From: Himantopus leucocephalus
Lineage: Eukaryota > Chordata > Aves > Charadriiformes > Recurvirostridae
Length of the DNA stretch: 64,000 bases
Direction: 5' to 3'
Assembly (NCBI GenBank): GCA_003993805.1
Contig: RSEF01000013.1
Span: 20,014,860-20,078,859 of the forward strand
Shown here: positions 47,520-58,900 of the stretch, in pieces
Layout of the letters: each line of letters opens with the position of its first letter
How positions within the stretch are numbered: position 1 is the first letter of the stretch
Notes under the pieces: generated by a model
Told to the model about the DNA's origin: nothing
The model's database searches: none
The model's input: only the letters and a program-made list of their open reading frames with translations
Made by a program: the position numbers and the translations under genes

Positions 47520-47720
47520 GCGGCATTAAGATGAGGAACTCGTTATGTCTTGGATTAATGACAATTTTTAATTGGTCAGGCTACGAAAACCTTATAGAGC
47601 TGTTATACATTACACCTGTGATGGCGGAACACCGTGTTAATCAAGACAATTACTGTGGGGCCCAGAGAATCTCTCTACCAGCGTAAATAATCCTTGTCAC
47701 TTTGAGAGGAAAATTAACAG
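47520..47720. other. AT-rich candidate conserved non-coding element
   Basis: About 200 bp of balanced, non-repetitive AT-rich sequence lies between GC-rich neighbours. Homeodomain-type cores are visible (GATTAATGAC, TTTTTAATTGG, GTTAATCAAG). No repeat signature and no frame with a known domain were found. The call rests on composition and motifs only. Confidence 0.3.
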
Positions 47721-50700
47721 CTGCTTTACGGTGTCCCCGAGCACATGGCTTTGCAGGAGCCGGGACCAGCCCTGCGCCAGCCGAGGGGGCGCTCCCTGGC
47801 CGGGATGGCACAGCCTCGGCTGCGGGGACTGGCACTTGCTCCCACGAAGACCCCCGGCCGAGCAGCAGGACGGGCCGTGCCCCGTGCGAATGCTCGCTGC
47901 CCCTCCTGGCACCAGGACATAGCAGGAGCTGTTTCTGGGGCTGCGTGCCCTGCACCGGCTCGCACCACCATCCTCGGGGATACCAACTTGAACACACATG
48001 TAAGTAGGGGAGGAGGCGGCGCTGCCCACTCGCAGAGAGCAAAGGTGCCCACAGCTCTGTGCGTGACGGGAAAGATTTAAAGATGCCGCCTTAGTAATCC
48101 TGATTGTGGTGGACAGACACACTGTAAGTATGCTTAAGATAATGACAAAATATGCTCTACAGAGCGTGGTAATTTCAAGCAAACGAAACCTATCATAAAT
48201 TGTGCAGTTACTAAAATCCATCATTTCCTATATGAGCTTTCTTCTCTTTTTACTGTTCTTTTCTACAGTGTTCCTCCAGCGTGCACACACACACACATAG
48301 GTGCAGCCTTCCATTACATGCTGACGTTTCTATTGTTAACGGGGATCGGAGGACCCGTGCCTGGGCAGCGATACGGTCTGACAGCAGTTTGTCCGCACCC
48401 CCCGCAGCCCCCGTGCGCCTGGCTGGACACCGCGCCGGCTGCCCGTGCTGCGCGGCCGAGCAGGCTCGCACTGCCAGCAGCATCCCCAGACGACTCATCC
48501 GACTGTACTCTGTGCCTTGGCTCACTGCAGAGTTTACGTAGCCATGCTTTTGCCAAGAGACTGAGAGGCAAAAGACAGAAAACCTCCTCAATATGGCTGA
48601 TTTGGGCTTAGGAATCGTAATACAAAATCCAAGTCCTCCTGCAAAAATATACTCTTAAAATAAATTAGACTTTGTAAAAAGCACCTGAGCATCACTCAAG
48701 CCCTCCACCCTTTCCACACTAACACCTTTACAATCCCTAAGGATTTCAACAAACCTTGGCCTCGCTACCAGGTCTGCCACGAGACCGTCTGGGCACTTCC
48801 CCTGCATGGGGATAAAGAATAAGCAATGCAGAAAGTGGTCCGGTTTCCAAATACTTTCCGAAAACCTGTTGTTTCCAGTGACATCACTGGTTCCTGAAAC
48901 CTGAACAACTGACATAGGAACGCGATTCACAGACAGTGACAATACCGAGCTCTTTGTATTGAGAAGAGCCTTATCCTCAGCAGGAATACACAGACTGCTT
49001 CTCTAGCAAGGTCAGCACTGTGCCGACCGCTGCAACAACCGACCGATCGTCAGCGTGTACCTGTATTCTCAAGACGTTGCCTTGCAAACCCGGGAAACCC
49101 TAATACATGAATATCATCGTTAAATTGTTATTACAGCAAAAGGGTCGGTGTACAGACACCAGGATGGGTGTTTTGCCAAAGCGCTCAGTGTGCCGTGCAT
49201 TCTGCCGTTCTGGTCATCTCGCTGAAGCCATCTGTTAGCTTATCAGCAAAACCTATTGATTTTTTAAAAATTTGAATTAGAAGTACGCGAACGTCAGCTA
49301 AGTGAGTAAAATCTGGAAGCAGCAAGCTTTCCTCTCATGTAGAGCAGCTGTTTTCGGCTTATGACCAAAATTTGTTATCATCTTGCACTGATGTCATTCT
49401 CCATCTCATTATTCCAGTTTGGTGCCCTGGAACAAGCACCGAGGCTGACCGCAGGCAGCTCAACACGCAAAAACCGCTGCAGAGATTTCCTCTGGCAAGT
49501 GGAGTTTCTACCAGGACACTGAGCGTTCAGTAATGCGCACCGCTGAAGGGACTTATTCCACGAAGGATCCCAAAACGCTTTACCAACACAGAGACTCACC
49601 ATAACAATTTCACCGGTGGGCAAACCCGGGCGTGCGTGACTGAATGAGCTGCCTGAACCCCCTAAGCCATACCCACCGTCTGCACCACTGGGCTCAGAAT
49701 TTCCCTCATCAGAGGGTTGTTCTGTTTTCTTCTCCTTCCTGGTTTTCTGCCACCGGAGGAGAGTCGAGAGCCCGCAGCCGGGCAGCTCGCCTGAGGTTTC
49801 TCAGGGGTGCCCCTTGCCAGCGGCACTCTGCCTGCCGCAGCTCTGCTCCAGTCTGCCAAAACCGGGTTCCCCTTCCCTGAAGGTCCAAAGACCTTCTGGC
49901 TGGTCAGCTCTTCTAGTGCTTCGGACTCTACAGAGAGTTTCTGTAGTACCTGTCACAGGCATCAGGCAGCGCGGTGCTGGACACGGGGCAGCCCGCGAGC
50001 GCTCGCCCGGGCATGATTCAGATCTCAAGACCCTCTCTCATCTTACAGGATGGACATCACTTGCTCTCCAGCTCTGAGGTGAGATGATTTACTTTCATCT
50101 CCTCTGAAGCTCCTGGGACCAGACATCTCCTCACCAAAACACCTCTGCCGACCGGACACACACGCTTGCTTTCCAGCAGCGCTTCAGGAGATCGCAGCCC
50201 TCCCGGCCCACGCCGAATACGGCCCCGGGATACCCCTCCCCGAAGCTGAAAAGCCGTAACGAGGGTGGCGCAGCTTAGAATAGGCTTTAGAAAGGTGATA
50301 CAGCAAGGGGCAGAACGGGAGAAGGATGGAGTACTGCAAGGGGGTGCCCCGTGTAAACGGGGTGGAGCCACTGCAGAGCTTTCATAAAGACACCCGAAGA
50401 TGAGGACAGCGTCTCTCGGGCTGCCTGCGCACGGGGCAGCTGCGGAGGCAGCGCAGAGCGAGAAACACCAGCGGGCCAGCGGTGAGACGCAGGTGGGCTC
50501 GGCGCTCATGAGGGAATGGCGAGCAGGGCACGCAGCTGACGGGAGATAAACACCTTCCGCACGGAGCAGCTGAGCCGTCCCTGCCATAATCTACCTTTAA
50601 AGAAAGCGTATGTGGAAGCCACAGCCTTCAGAGAACGCTCATGTTTGAAAAAATGTGCTTCATATCCCGATTCTATATTTAGGGGAAAGCAAACACACTA

Positions 50701-52839
50701 AAGCTATGTACAGACAGTCCCTGGCATTTGTTGCATAGATTTGAATTTAATCAGCTAAAGATGGCTTAATCCAACATCTGGGGCTGTATCAAGCAGGAAG
50801 GCATCACGAAAGGATTTCTTCCATGGTGGGCTCAAGCAGCTGCAGCCCAGCGGTGCCGGGCGACGCTACTCAAGGTACAGGGCTGTGCTTACGCCATCAG
50901 AGCCAGCCCATCTCCCAGCAAACAGGGCATTCCAATTTGACATCGGCCACCACAGTACTCTGCCAAGAGCATTTCTCCTGCGTCTGCCCCAGTCAAGTCC
51001 CGTCGGCTGTAGGTCCCTGCCCTCATCCTCCAGCCTGTGGTCCCCCCTCCAGGGGGTGGCATGGCCCGTCGGCATCCACCACTGCCCTCCCCGGTGCCTT
51101 CGGGGACTGGCGCAGCTCGGGGTCATCCCTCCAGGACATGCCCATTCCCGCAGGCATGCGATGGCGCTGCACCTGTGGCTGCTCGGGGTCTGCCACGGCA
51201 CGGGGCTCAGTGACGATGCCCATGCGGGGCTCAGCGACGGTGCCCGCTGCAGCTCCAGCGCTCCTCGCCCAGGGGCACTAACCCCTCACAAAGCAGTGCA
51301 AAACCCGACATTAGTCCAGGAAAAGCCTGAGTGACGGGGCCAGTCCACAGCACACATTCTGTCTGCTCAGTTTAAAACTCATCATAAACTAGACTTTCTG
51401 CCTACTTTAACGTTTCTTCCAACGGAAGCTGAATGTCTGTGCCACCACTTTCAATCTGCCCCTGGAAGAGCTCGTCTCAAGACATTTTCCGTGCAGTATT
51501 TTAATTAAACTTTCTTTTTTTCAATTTAGTGTTAGGTTCATTACATGATGTTCTGAGCCACTGAAATGAATTGCTTAAAAGTAATTTGTGCAGCAGCTGA
51601 AGGAGGAGATTATAGCTATAAATGAGTCCATCTTTTGAACTTTGCATTTTTTGCTGGTATCAGTCTGGTGTGTGTATGTACACCTCTGGAGCTAGCAGCA
51701 TTCAGCATCATTTGGTGTAATGGTTCAGAAAATGTAACAGGCACCAGCGTCTGCAGAGTCCTGCCCGCTGCCAACGCGAAGCCCGCAGCCGCTGGCCGAA
51801 GGGGGAACCTGCCGTTGTGGTGCTCAGCGGCCACAGCACCACACGGCAAAACCTGAAGCTGTGCTGCCGGGGGAGCAGAAAGCACACAAGTTCTGCCTTC
51901 AGCCTGGAGATGGCTGTGATCTGAGTAAGACAGCTTCACGTCTCTTGCTAGTAAGTAGCAGAGAGTAAAAAAATACTTGGTTTATAAATTGCAAGTGTAA
52001 ATAACAAATATTTCTTTTTGAAACCAATCAGGAATTTCTCCTGGTTGTACTGCTCATCTCCTGACTTAGATAAGGATCAAACACATCGCTGGAATATCTC
52101 CTCCTGTCTGCCCAAAAAAGAAATAACCTTTCTTACTTCCCTGAGTGATAAATCACTACACAATCTGCACCTGAAATGGAGGGGTCATGGTCATGCTATT
52201 TTTAGGATCTGCTGGGTTGTGATAACAAGAATTCATCTTTAACATGGAGGAACTAATATCTTTAAGCTTAAAGATGTCCACAGCTGGATCCTAGCGACGC
52301 TGCTGATCATCACCATCACCTGCAAGAAATACACCCAGCAGAACCCAGAAGGACCCTGCAGTAACGCAGGACAAGAGGAACCCGCTGATCCCTCTCCGGC
52401 ACGGCCTTTGCATTAGCACAAACCGGTCTGTTAATTTTTACTGTGAGCAAGCGTGCAAACGACCGGGATTTCAGCGCGCTGAGGGAGTCAATGTCCTCTG
52501 GAGCAGTGTGGAGAGTTCAGAAAGTTCCCCTGCTTTTCTGCCGACGTGCATCACGAGACCCCATCCGAGGGCTGTGGTGGGGGCAGGTGCTGGTGAGCGG
52601 TACCGCCCCTGCACGGGGACCCCGACTCCCACCGCCCTCGGTGGCTGCGCTCCAGGAGACTGTCCCCAAGGCACCCAACCGACCACGGGCTGGCGGGGCA
52701 CTGAGGATGTCCCAACACGAACACGCTCGTGTCCATTCTCCAGGCAACCAGCTCAGGCCAGCTCCTCCGCGCACTTTGCCACGCCAGCACCGCAGCCCGC
52801 TGGGTCCACCGCCAGCCCGGCGTAGCCACGCAGCCGTGT
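47721..52839 (-). other. Large upstream intron, mixed composition
   Basis: AT-richer, repeat-free patches at about 48060-48260, 48600-49370 and 51380-52260 alternate with GC-rich blocks. A 95-codon minus-strand frame at 48655-48942 has no recognisable domain. A stretch near 49505-49610 resembles an ancient SINE/LINE tail (listed separately). No exon was recognised. Confidence 0.6.
49505..49610 (-). mobile_element. Possible ancient SINE/LINE 3' tail relic
   Basis: The minus strand reads GGTAAAGCGTTTTGGGATCC followed by TTCGTGGAAT. This resembles the GTAAAGCGCTTTGGGATCCTT-type tail found in old, widely dispersed vertebrate retroposons. The resemblance is from memory and covers only about 35 bases. 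No target duplication or RNA polymerase III promoter was seen. Confidence 0.25.
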
Positions 52840-53120
52840 CCTGCACGCCGACAAATTCAACTACCGTCCCCTTGCTTTTCATTTTGAATTAATCATTCTA
52901 CCATGGATTTTGTCCTCTTGGAAGGAAAATTTATTCAGATTTATTTTAATCTATCTTCAGCGGAAACTACCAGACAAACCTTGCTTGTACCAGGGAATAA
53001 ACTCCGGGATGTAATAAGCTCCCAACTGGAGGCACGGGCATTCATTAGATCAAATGAAAACCCTCTCCCGGTCAGATGGGATTTAATTAAGTTGATTCTG
53101 ACAGGGAATTAAAGGCCTTT
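52840..53120. other. AT-rich candidate conserved non-coding element
   Basis: About 280 bp of AT-rich unique sequence has several homeodomain-type cores (GAATTAATCATTC, GATTTAATTAAGTTG, GGAATTAAAGG). The upstream 400 bp are GC-rich, so the boundary is sharp. No coding frame of known type was found. Function is inferred only. Confidence 0.3.
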
Positions 53121-56100
53121 GCTGGGAGCTCTGTTTCTGGTGTTGGGGATGTATCATTGAAGCTAAACATAGTGCTTCCCCAGGCAGTATTAGTACAAAT
53201 ATTTTGGATGAAATTGTTAGACTGAGATAATCTTGACATTGTTCATCTGCAGGAACCAGAGTCGCAGCTGAACCTGGCTGCTCCTAGTGAGGTACTATTG
53301 CTAACACAGTAACATGGCAAAATTAATTAGAGTGCACTGAAAACTGATTTGTTTATTCTAAAACTAGCAACAAATGCAGAGAGAAATACAAAAAATGATC
53401 CTGCAACGCGACAGGGCCGCGCAGTGGCAGACAGCTATCGCTCGCCTAGACGCAGCGACCGCTATTTCAGAGGATCCTCATGCAATCAAACAGCAACACC
53501 GATGCGCTTTTAGTAAAACATCCCATTCTCAGGTCCACCGATTTTCTATCAAACTGAGTAATTCTGCTTAAGCAGATACTGCCCACCCGGTCTCGCCACA
53601 CGGGTCCATGGGGTGCGGGGGCTCTTGGCTCCTGCGCCGGGAGCGCAGCCGCTCCCAGGAGGCGCCAGGCTGGCGGCATAGCCGGCACGGGACAGCACCA
53701 GAGCCGACAGCTCCGGCCAAGGCCGAGGACACCCGAAGCCAGCGCAAGGAACGGGCCCGTCCTGCCCCAGCGCACCGGCCCCTCGCTCCCTGCCATCTCG
53801 CCCCAGAGTCGGGGTAGATCCCTGCATCGCTCCCCCAGGTCAGCGCTGCTCACGCTGCCCGACGGGCTGCCCAGGGCTGCAGGCTCACACCGGCGGTGTC
53901 TGGGCACGCAGAACAGAAGGTTTAATTCATAATTTCCAGGGAGGACAGAGCCTATTATGAGCATATCCCGTGCTGTTCCCCACGGTGACCTGTGGCTCCG
54001 GGACACTGCAGAGCGTGGCCGGTCACAGGCTCACACCAGTCTCCGACTCACGGCACGGGCTGCAAGGCAAAACCACCCGGATTTAAAGTCTTTCACAGCA
54101 CTGCCATTGAAAACATTGGGCTTCATGTACGTCTGGGGGTTTTTTGTTGTTTTGTTTGTTTGTGTGTTTGTTTTGTTGGGGTTTTTTTGTTTCGTTTTGT
54201 GGGGTTTTTTTTACAAGTGTGCCCTGTACAAACAATATAAAATGTAATTTCCCAAGAGTTAGGGCCTCATCACAAAAGAGCATAGAGAACTATTTTTCTT
54301 CTATTGTCCACACTGTCTGCACAAAGCTCCGGTTAATGGTGAAGAGTGTGGCTCCACACGTACCATAGGTGAACAGCGTGGCACCACGAGCATAAAGACC
54401 TTGAACACAAGCCAGTTGCCGACACGAGCAGAGCAGGGTGAGTGTGAAAAATGGCTCCGATCCAGCAGGAGAAAGGTTATCGAGTGTGTCTCAAGCACCC
54501 ATGGCCAACACCAAACAGGCGTAATCATACAACATCCAACAATTTCCACTGAAAACCCACAGCGATACACAGTATGTTCTCTTACAGACCACCTTCTAGA
54601 AATGATTTCGAGGCTTTGCAAACATTAATCATCACCACACCTCTGAAAGATAAGATTTGGGCACCCTGGCTCTATTCCTCCTGGTGTCGTCAATGAGAAA
54701 GCAGGTTACCAGATGTTACCAGATGTCAGGCAATGCTGAGTTTGTTCGCCAACTGTGCCCTGCCCAATGCTGAACAGTAGACAAGGTACTGGGCTTCCCT
54801 CTCCTCACCCTGCCGCCCGCAGAGGTTCACCAACACGTGAGTTACACCTTTGGAGTAAGGCCACGCAGCACGTAGGACAGATTTACACCCCGCTGTAAGT
54901 CTGAGTCACGGCCAGCTTCAGTTCAGAGCTCCCCACCCAACACCGCAGCGTCACCCACCTCCGGTGACTCCGAGCATCGCTGCCAGCCCCGTCAAGCCTT
55001 TTCAAGTCCGGCAGTGCCCTGCAACGCTAATGAACTTGGGACAATCTCTGCAACAAAGAGGGGTCGGTACCACAGAAGCTCCCACCCGCCCACCTCGCGT
55101 GGGATGAGGCAGTGTCCAAACACGGCACTCAACATCGGTTCGTGCCAGGAAGGAGGAACAGCCGTTTCTGGTGACAGATGACATGCCGTCAACGCAGCAT
55201 CCTCCTGACGCTGGTTTGTTGCCTGCCTGGTACCGCCTGCATCAGGCGTAATTGTTTGTGTGGGCTTCCACCGTGGCAGTGACGGGAGAGCTGGGGAATC
55301 AACAAATGTTTTAATATTCTGGAGCAAGGCTCTGGGCAGAGCAGCAGGCTGCCACCACGGCTGTCGGCACGCAAGGCGAGACAGTGCTTCATCCTGGGGA
55401 CAGGGGACACTGCCCAGGGGGAGACAAGGAGCAGCGTCTCTCCCCCAAAATGGCCATCGCAGCAAAAGCGACTGCAGGACACCCAAGGGCTGACGCGGTC
55501 CCTTCCAACACGCCCAGGCGCACGCCGAGGGTACTGATGTGGATTTTAGCAACTGTGCTGGGAAGCCGCTCCCCACTCTAATGAAAATCTGGGGATTACT
55601 TAATTCAAAATGGAAAACGCAAACTGCACTGTGGGTTGGGAGCACATGTTTGGGCTTCTTTCAAAAGGGGAAAAAGTGAAAATACTAATTAACCTCAGTT
55701 GTTGGAAGAGCGCCCTGCAGAAACGTGACTCAGAATGGGTCACAAATCATAAAATAATAATAATAAAAAAAGCCACAATGCTCTGGGGACATTAAGCGAT
55801 TACAGAGAGTTGTTATTTGGCTGATTTTCACACTTCATTAGCATATGCATAATTTAACACGCGAACGTGCTGAGGGCTGGCAAGACATAAGAGCCACTTT
55901 CTTGAAACACGAACTGTAAATTGGGACGGCCACAGTTAGATTTTCGTTTTTTTTAAAATCATGATGGAAAATCAACAGCCATCAATTCTGGGCCTTCACC
56001 AGAAGGAACCGGTGTTCAGCGCCTGAGGACCACAGAGCTGCCACGGCGAGGCAGCCTCTCCTCCGGGGCCCGGCCGTACCGGGGCCCAGAGCGCCCAGTT

Positions 56101-57159
56101 TGACACGGCTGGGAGCTACTTCAAAGCAGTTTAACGCAGAAATAGATAAATCTAGGTGAAAACAACACAGTGAATCAGTGACTTTCTACCAAAAAAGGTG
56201 TACCCATTCTGCCAGTTAACGCGGGATGTGGTGTTTATGGGCTGTGCCAAACCGGCCCGTGTCGGCGGCTCTGGTTGCTCCAACGCTCAGCTCCTCGTCT
56301 CTCCAACAGCAGCACAGACTGCAGCACTGACTGCCCAGGCTTCCCCCATGGATTAATTGCTGCTAGTAATTAATGGCCCATCAGTCCCCGGGAGGGCTCC
56401 CGCCATACGCAGGGGCACAAGAGGAGCTCCGTCCGAGACGCGTGAAACCCGGGAGCAGTTTGGGAAAGCTGGCGCTGCCGGCACCCCCGCCAGGCGCGAG
56501 AGCCTCCCCGGCACAAAGCGCGGCTCCCGCCTCGAGTCCAGAGAGGGCAGGGGAGGGCAGGGGGGGCTTGCACGAGGCCGGCGGCCGGTGGGGGTCTCTG
56601 CAGCCGCCCGTGTGGGGGAGATCAACTCCCACTGCCCCATCAGCAGTGGCTGCTCCTGCTCGCCCAGCGTTCGCCCCGGGGGCAGCGAGACGGCGCTTAA
56701 GCAGAGGGCGGACAGACTTTTGGGAGTTACTGTCAGAGCAGGCGACCTTCCAGCATGCCTATTCTCCTTCCAGTGGGGGAGAAACGAGGGCAGGAAACAC
56801 AGACGGTTCATCCGTCCCAAGACCACCGCATTTACACGGAAGGAGCGATGCCAAGGCACACCAGACCGCGCAGGGCCCTGGGCTGCTGCCAGCCCTCCTT
56901 CGCGCCACGGTGGCGGGCGGCCCCGCGCCATCAGCTGTGACGCTGGGGGACCGGTGTCGCATTGAAGGCCACACGGCCATGGGCCGCATACAACGGCCCC
57001 TGGATACGCAGCCCAGCGCGCGCTGCCCGTCACAGGGTGCCCGAGCTCCTGCAGCGCCCGGGAGGCAGTCCGGCCGGGAGACTCAGCATAAGGAGACCTG
57101 CAAGCTAAAGGCGAAAGAACAGTTCATATGGCGGAGAGATGAGCCTTTTGCAAAAAAAA
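53121..57159 (-). other. Large upstream intron, unique sequence
   Basis: Contains GC-rich blocks (53580-53900, 56360-57080), a G/T-rich low-complexity tract at 54134-54212, and AT-rich sequence at 55600-55960 including a POU-like palindrome (AGCATATGCAT near 55844). No exon of PPP2R2B was found. Confidence 0.65.
54134..54212. repeat. G/T-only low-complexity tract
   Basis: Nearly 80 bases consist of T runs broken by single or grouped G (TTTGTTTGTTTG type), with one C. On the gene's strand this is an A/C-rich tract. Confidence 0.85.
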
Positions 57160-57164
57160 TAAAT

Positions 57165-57662
57165 CTATCGCTCCTTTTCCCCCACAATCTGCGGCAGCCA
57201 CATTTCTAACAACCATTCCAGACTGTAATTTCTCCATATTTTAACAGATGTTCTGTTTATGAAACTGCAAGAGGATTTAGGACTTATGAATAATGCCAGG
57301 AGGTCTGGGAGATGTTTCTTTATATGATTAACTGACCACAGGCCATTTGTTTTACAACAAAGATGCTCAACGATCCATGCACACTGATTTATGCAGACCC
57401 TGTCTATCGTAATGGCTGACGTCTCCCTGGTACCCTTCATTAGCATCCACACAGCGATGGGAGGGATGCAGACCATGAGAGCAAGTCCCCATTGCTCTCC
57501 ACGACGGTCCATTAGCCAGGGCAGAATCGATCGGCGGGAAACCCAAGACCACGATGTGGGGAACCTAACAAAGGGAAACCAGATTTCACAAGTAAAGCAG
57601 GACTGGTGAAGTCCCTCTTTCAGGGCATCCCTAGCACTCTGCTTACTGCGGCATTTTTGCAC
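57165..57662 (-). other. Unassigned 165-codon open frame in unique sequence
   Basis: An uninterrupted minus-strand frame runs through sequence of only moderate GC content, where stops should be frequent. Its translation is not low-complexity, but I recognise no domain in it. There is no clear splice context, and the surrounding DNA also looks like a conserved non-coding block (for example TGATTTATGCAGACC on the plus strand). I list it so it can be tested; I do not claim a gene. Confidence 0.15.
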
Positions 57663-58320
57663 ATTTCACCAACATTTCTGATGGTAGATACTGCAAAGAG
57701 GACAGAGCAACGTCTCTACTCGCCCACCGCTGGCTCCGTGGGACCATTCCTGGCTGCACTGCCCCCCTCGCCGCTGCCCCGCACACCCAGCCCAGCTTTG
57801 GCTTTGCTAACGAGCTGCAGGAGCAACGAGGATCCCAGAGCGATGGGCAGTCTCCCAAACGTAAAGCGAGGCAAAAGCTGACCCTGAGTCTCTGAAGGGG
57901 AATAGTACCTTTCCAGCACCGTAGTGCAAGTAAACCGGGGGAAGCAAATAACACTCTTGCCGTATCGGAGCACTCCCTGACGTTCTCTGCAGCTGATGTA
58001 TGGCTGCACGGAGGCAGCGCGTGGGAACTGGCAAGCACACCTCACTCTAAATGAAAGCGGAACTGACAAATATACCTTAATTGGCCAAATTAAACAGCTG
58101 ATGGCGAGTACCTGGCATCATCCAGGTAACACGTACTTGCCTTCCATAAGCGCTTGGTTTTGACCGGTCTAAGTTCCACGAAAGGCAAATGTTGATGGCT
58201 GTGGGAAAGATTATTTTTATTCTGACTTTGGCTCTTAATAAATGAACAAGAAATTTCATGACTACGAAAGAACTTTGAGTTTCTCCATCAAATGAAACAC
58301 AGCAGTGCTTGGATGGCACT
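57663..58320 (-). other. Large upstream intron, unique sequence
   Basis: Moderately GC-rich at first, then AT-rich beyond about 58050. No recognisable element. Confidence 0.65.
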
Positions 58321-58660
58321 TAATGTTGTTTTGTTTTGTTTTGGTGCACATAAATAATTACGATTGAGGATGCAGTACTTTGAAGTTGAACTTATGAGTA
58401 TGAGCAAAGCTACAGTGAGAGTAATAAATTATGCAAAACTATTTGTGCTTGGAATGTCAATGTTTCAAGATGATGCAAATAGGCACTTTTTGAACCTCTT
58501 CTAAAAACCCAAAGAAGCCTTGGGACCAAACCATATGGTTCAAGTCAGCTTCCCATAGCAAGCTTAATGCTTCCGCCAGCCAGCAAGGATTTGGTCAATT
58601 AGCTTATTAATGTGTTTATGCAAACACAGAGAAGAAGCGTTGGGGAAAGTCTCCTCGATT
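58321..58660. other. AT-rich element with three octamer-like POU motifs
   Basis: This segment opens with a TTTTG-type run (58327-58343) and then carries ATGCAAA three times on the plus strand, at 58431-58437, 58473-58479 (a full ATGCAAAT octamer) and 58618-58624. TAATTA-like and ATTAGC-type cores are also present. The sequence is unique, not tandem. A neural enhancer is a reasonable guess because PPP2R2B is mainly neuronal, but it is only inference. Confidence 0.3.
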
Positions 58661-58722
58661 TCTCTCTGCCAAACTTACTGACCACCGTAGGGCTGAGAAA
58701 ACATTAATCTAAAAAATTTATA

Positions 58723-58723
58723 N
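58723..58723. other. Single ambiguous base (N)
   Basis: One undetermined base sits inside an A/T homopolymer-rich stretch, a typical place for base-calling failure. Confidence 0.95.
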
Positions 58724-58859
58724 ATTATAAAAAAACCCCACCAAAACAAAACCAAAACCCCCACATCGCTCTCAAGCACCCTGACGGGCAGAACTGATGA
58801 CCCCATCCGATGGACGGGGCTTGAGCAGAGCTGTGTCTTCCCAGAGGTCAAAGTGAACA

Positions 58860-58900
58860 GGCAAAACGGTCCCTTCCAACCTTGGAAAATCTATGAAATC
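58860..58900 (+). mobile_element. Possible CR1 3' end relic
   Basis: The plus strand contains GGTCCCTTCCAACCTTGG followed by ATCTATGAAATC. This resembles the CR1 3' terminus (a GGTCCCTTCCAACCC core, then ATTCTATG-type repeats) in the forward orientation. Only about 40 bases can be matched, with several mismatches. Confidence 0.4.

Noticed and set aside
55480..55515. GGTCCCTTCCAACA as another CR1 end
   Set aside because: Only about 14 bases match and no ATTCTATG-type terminus or CR1 body adjoins it.
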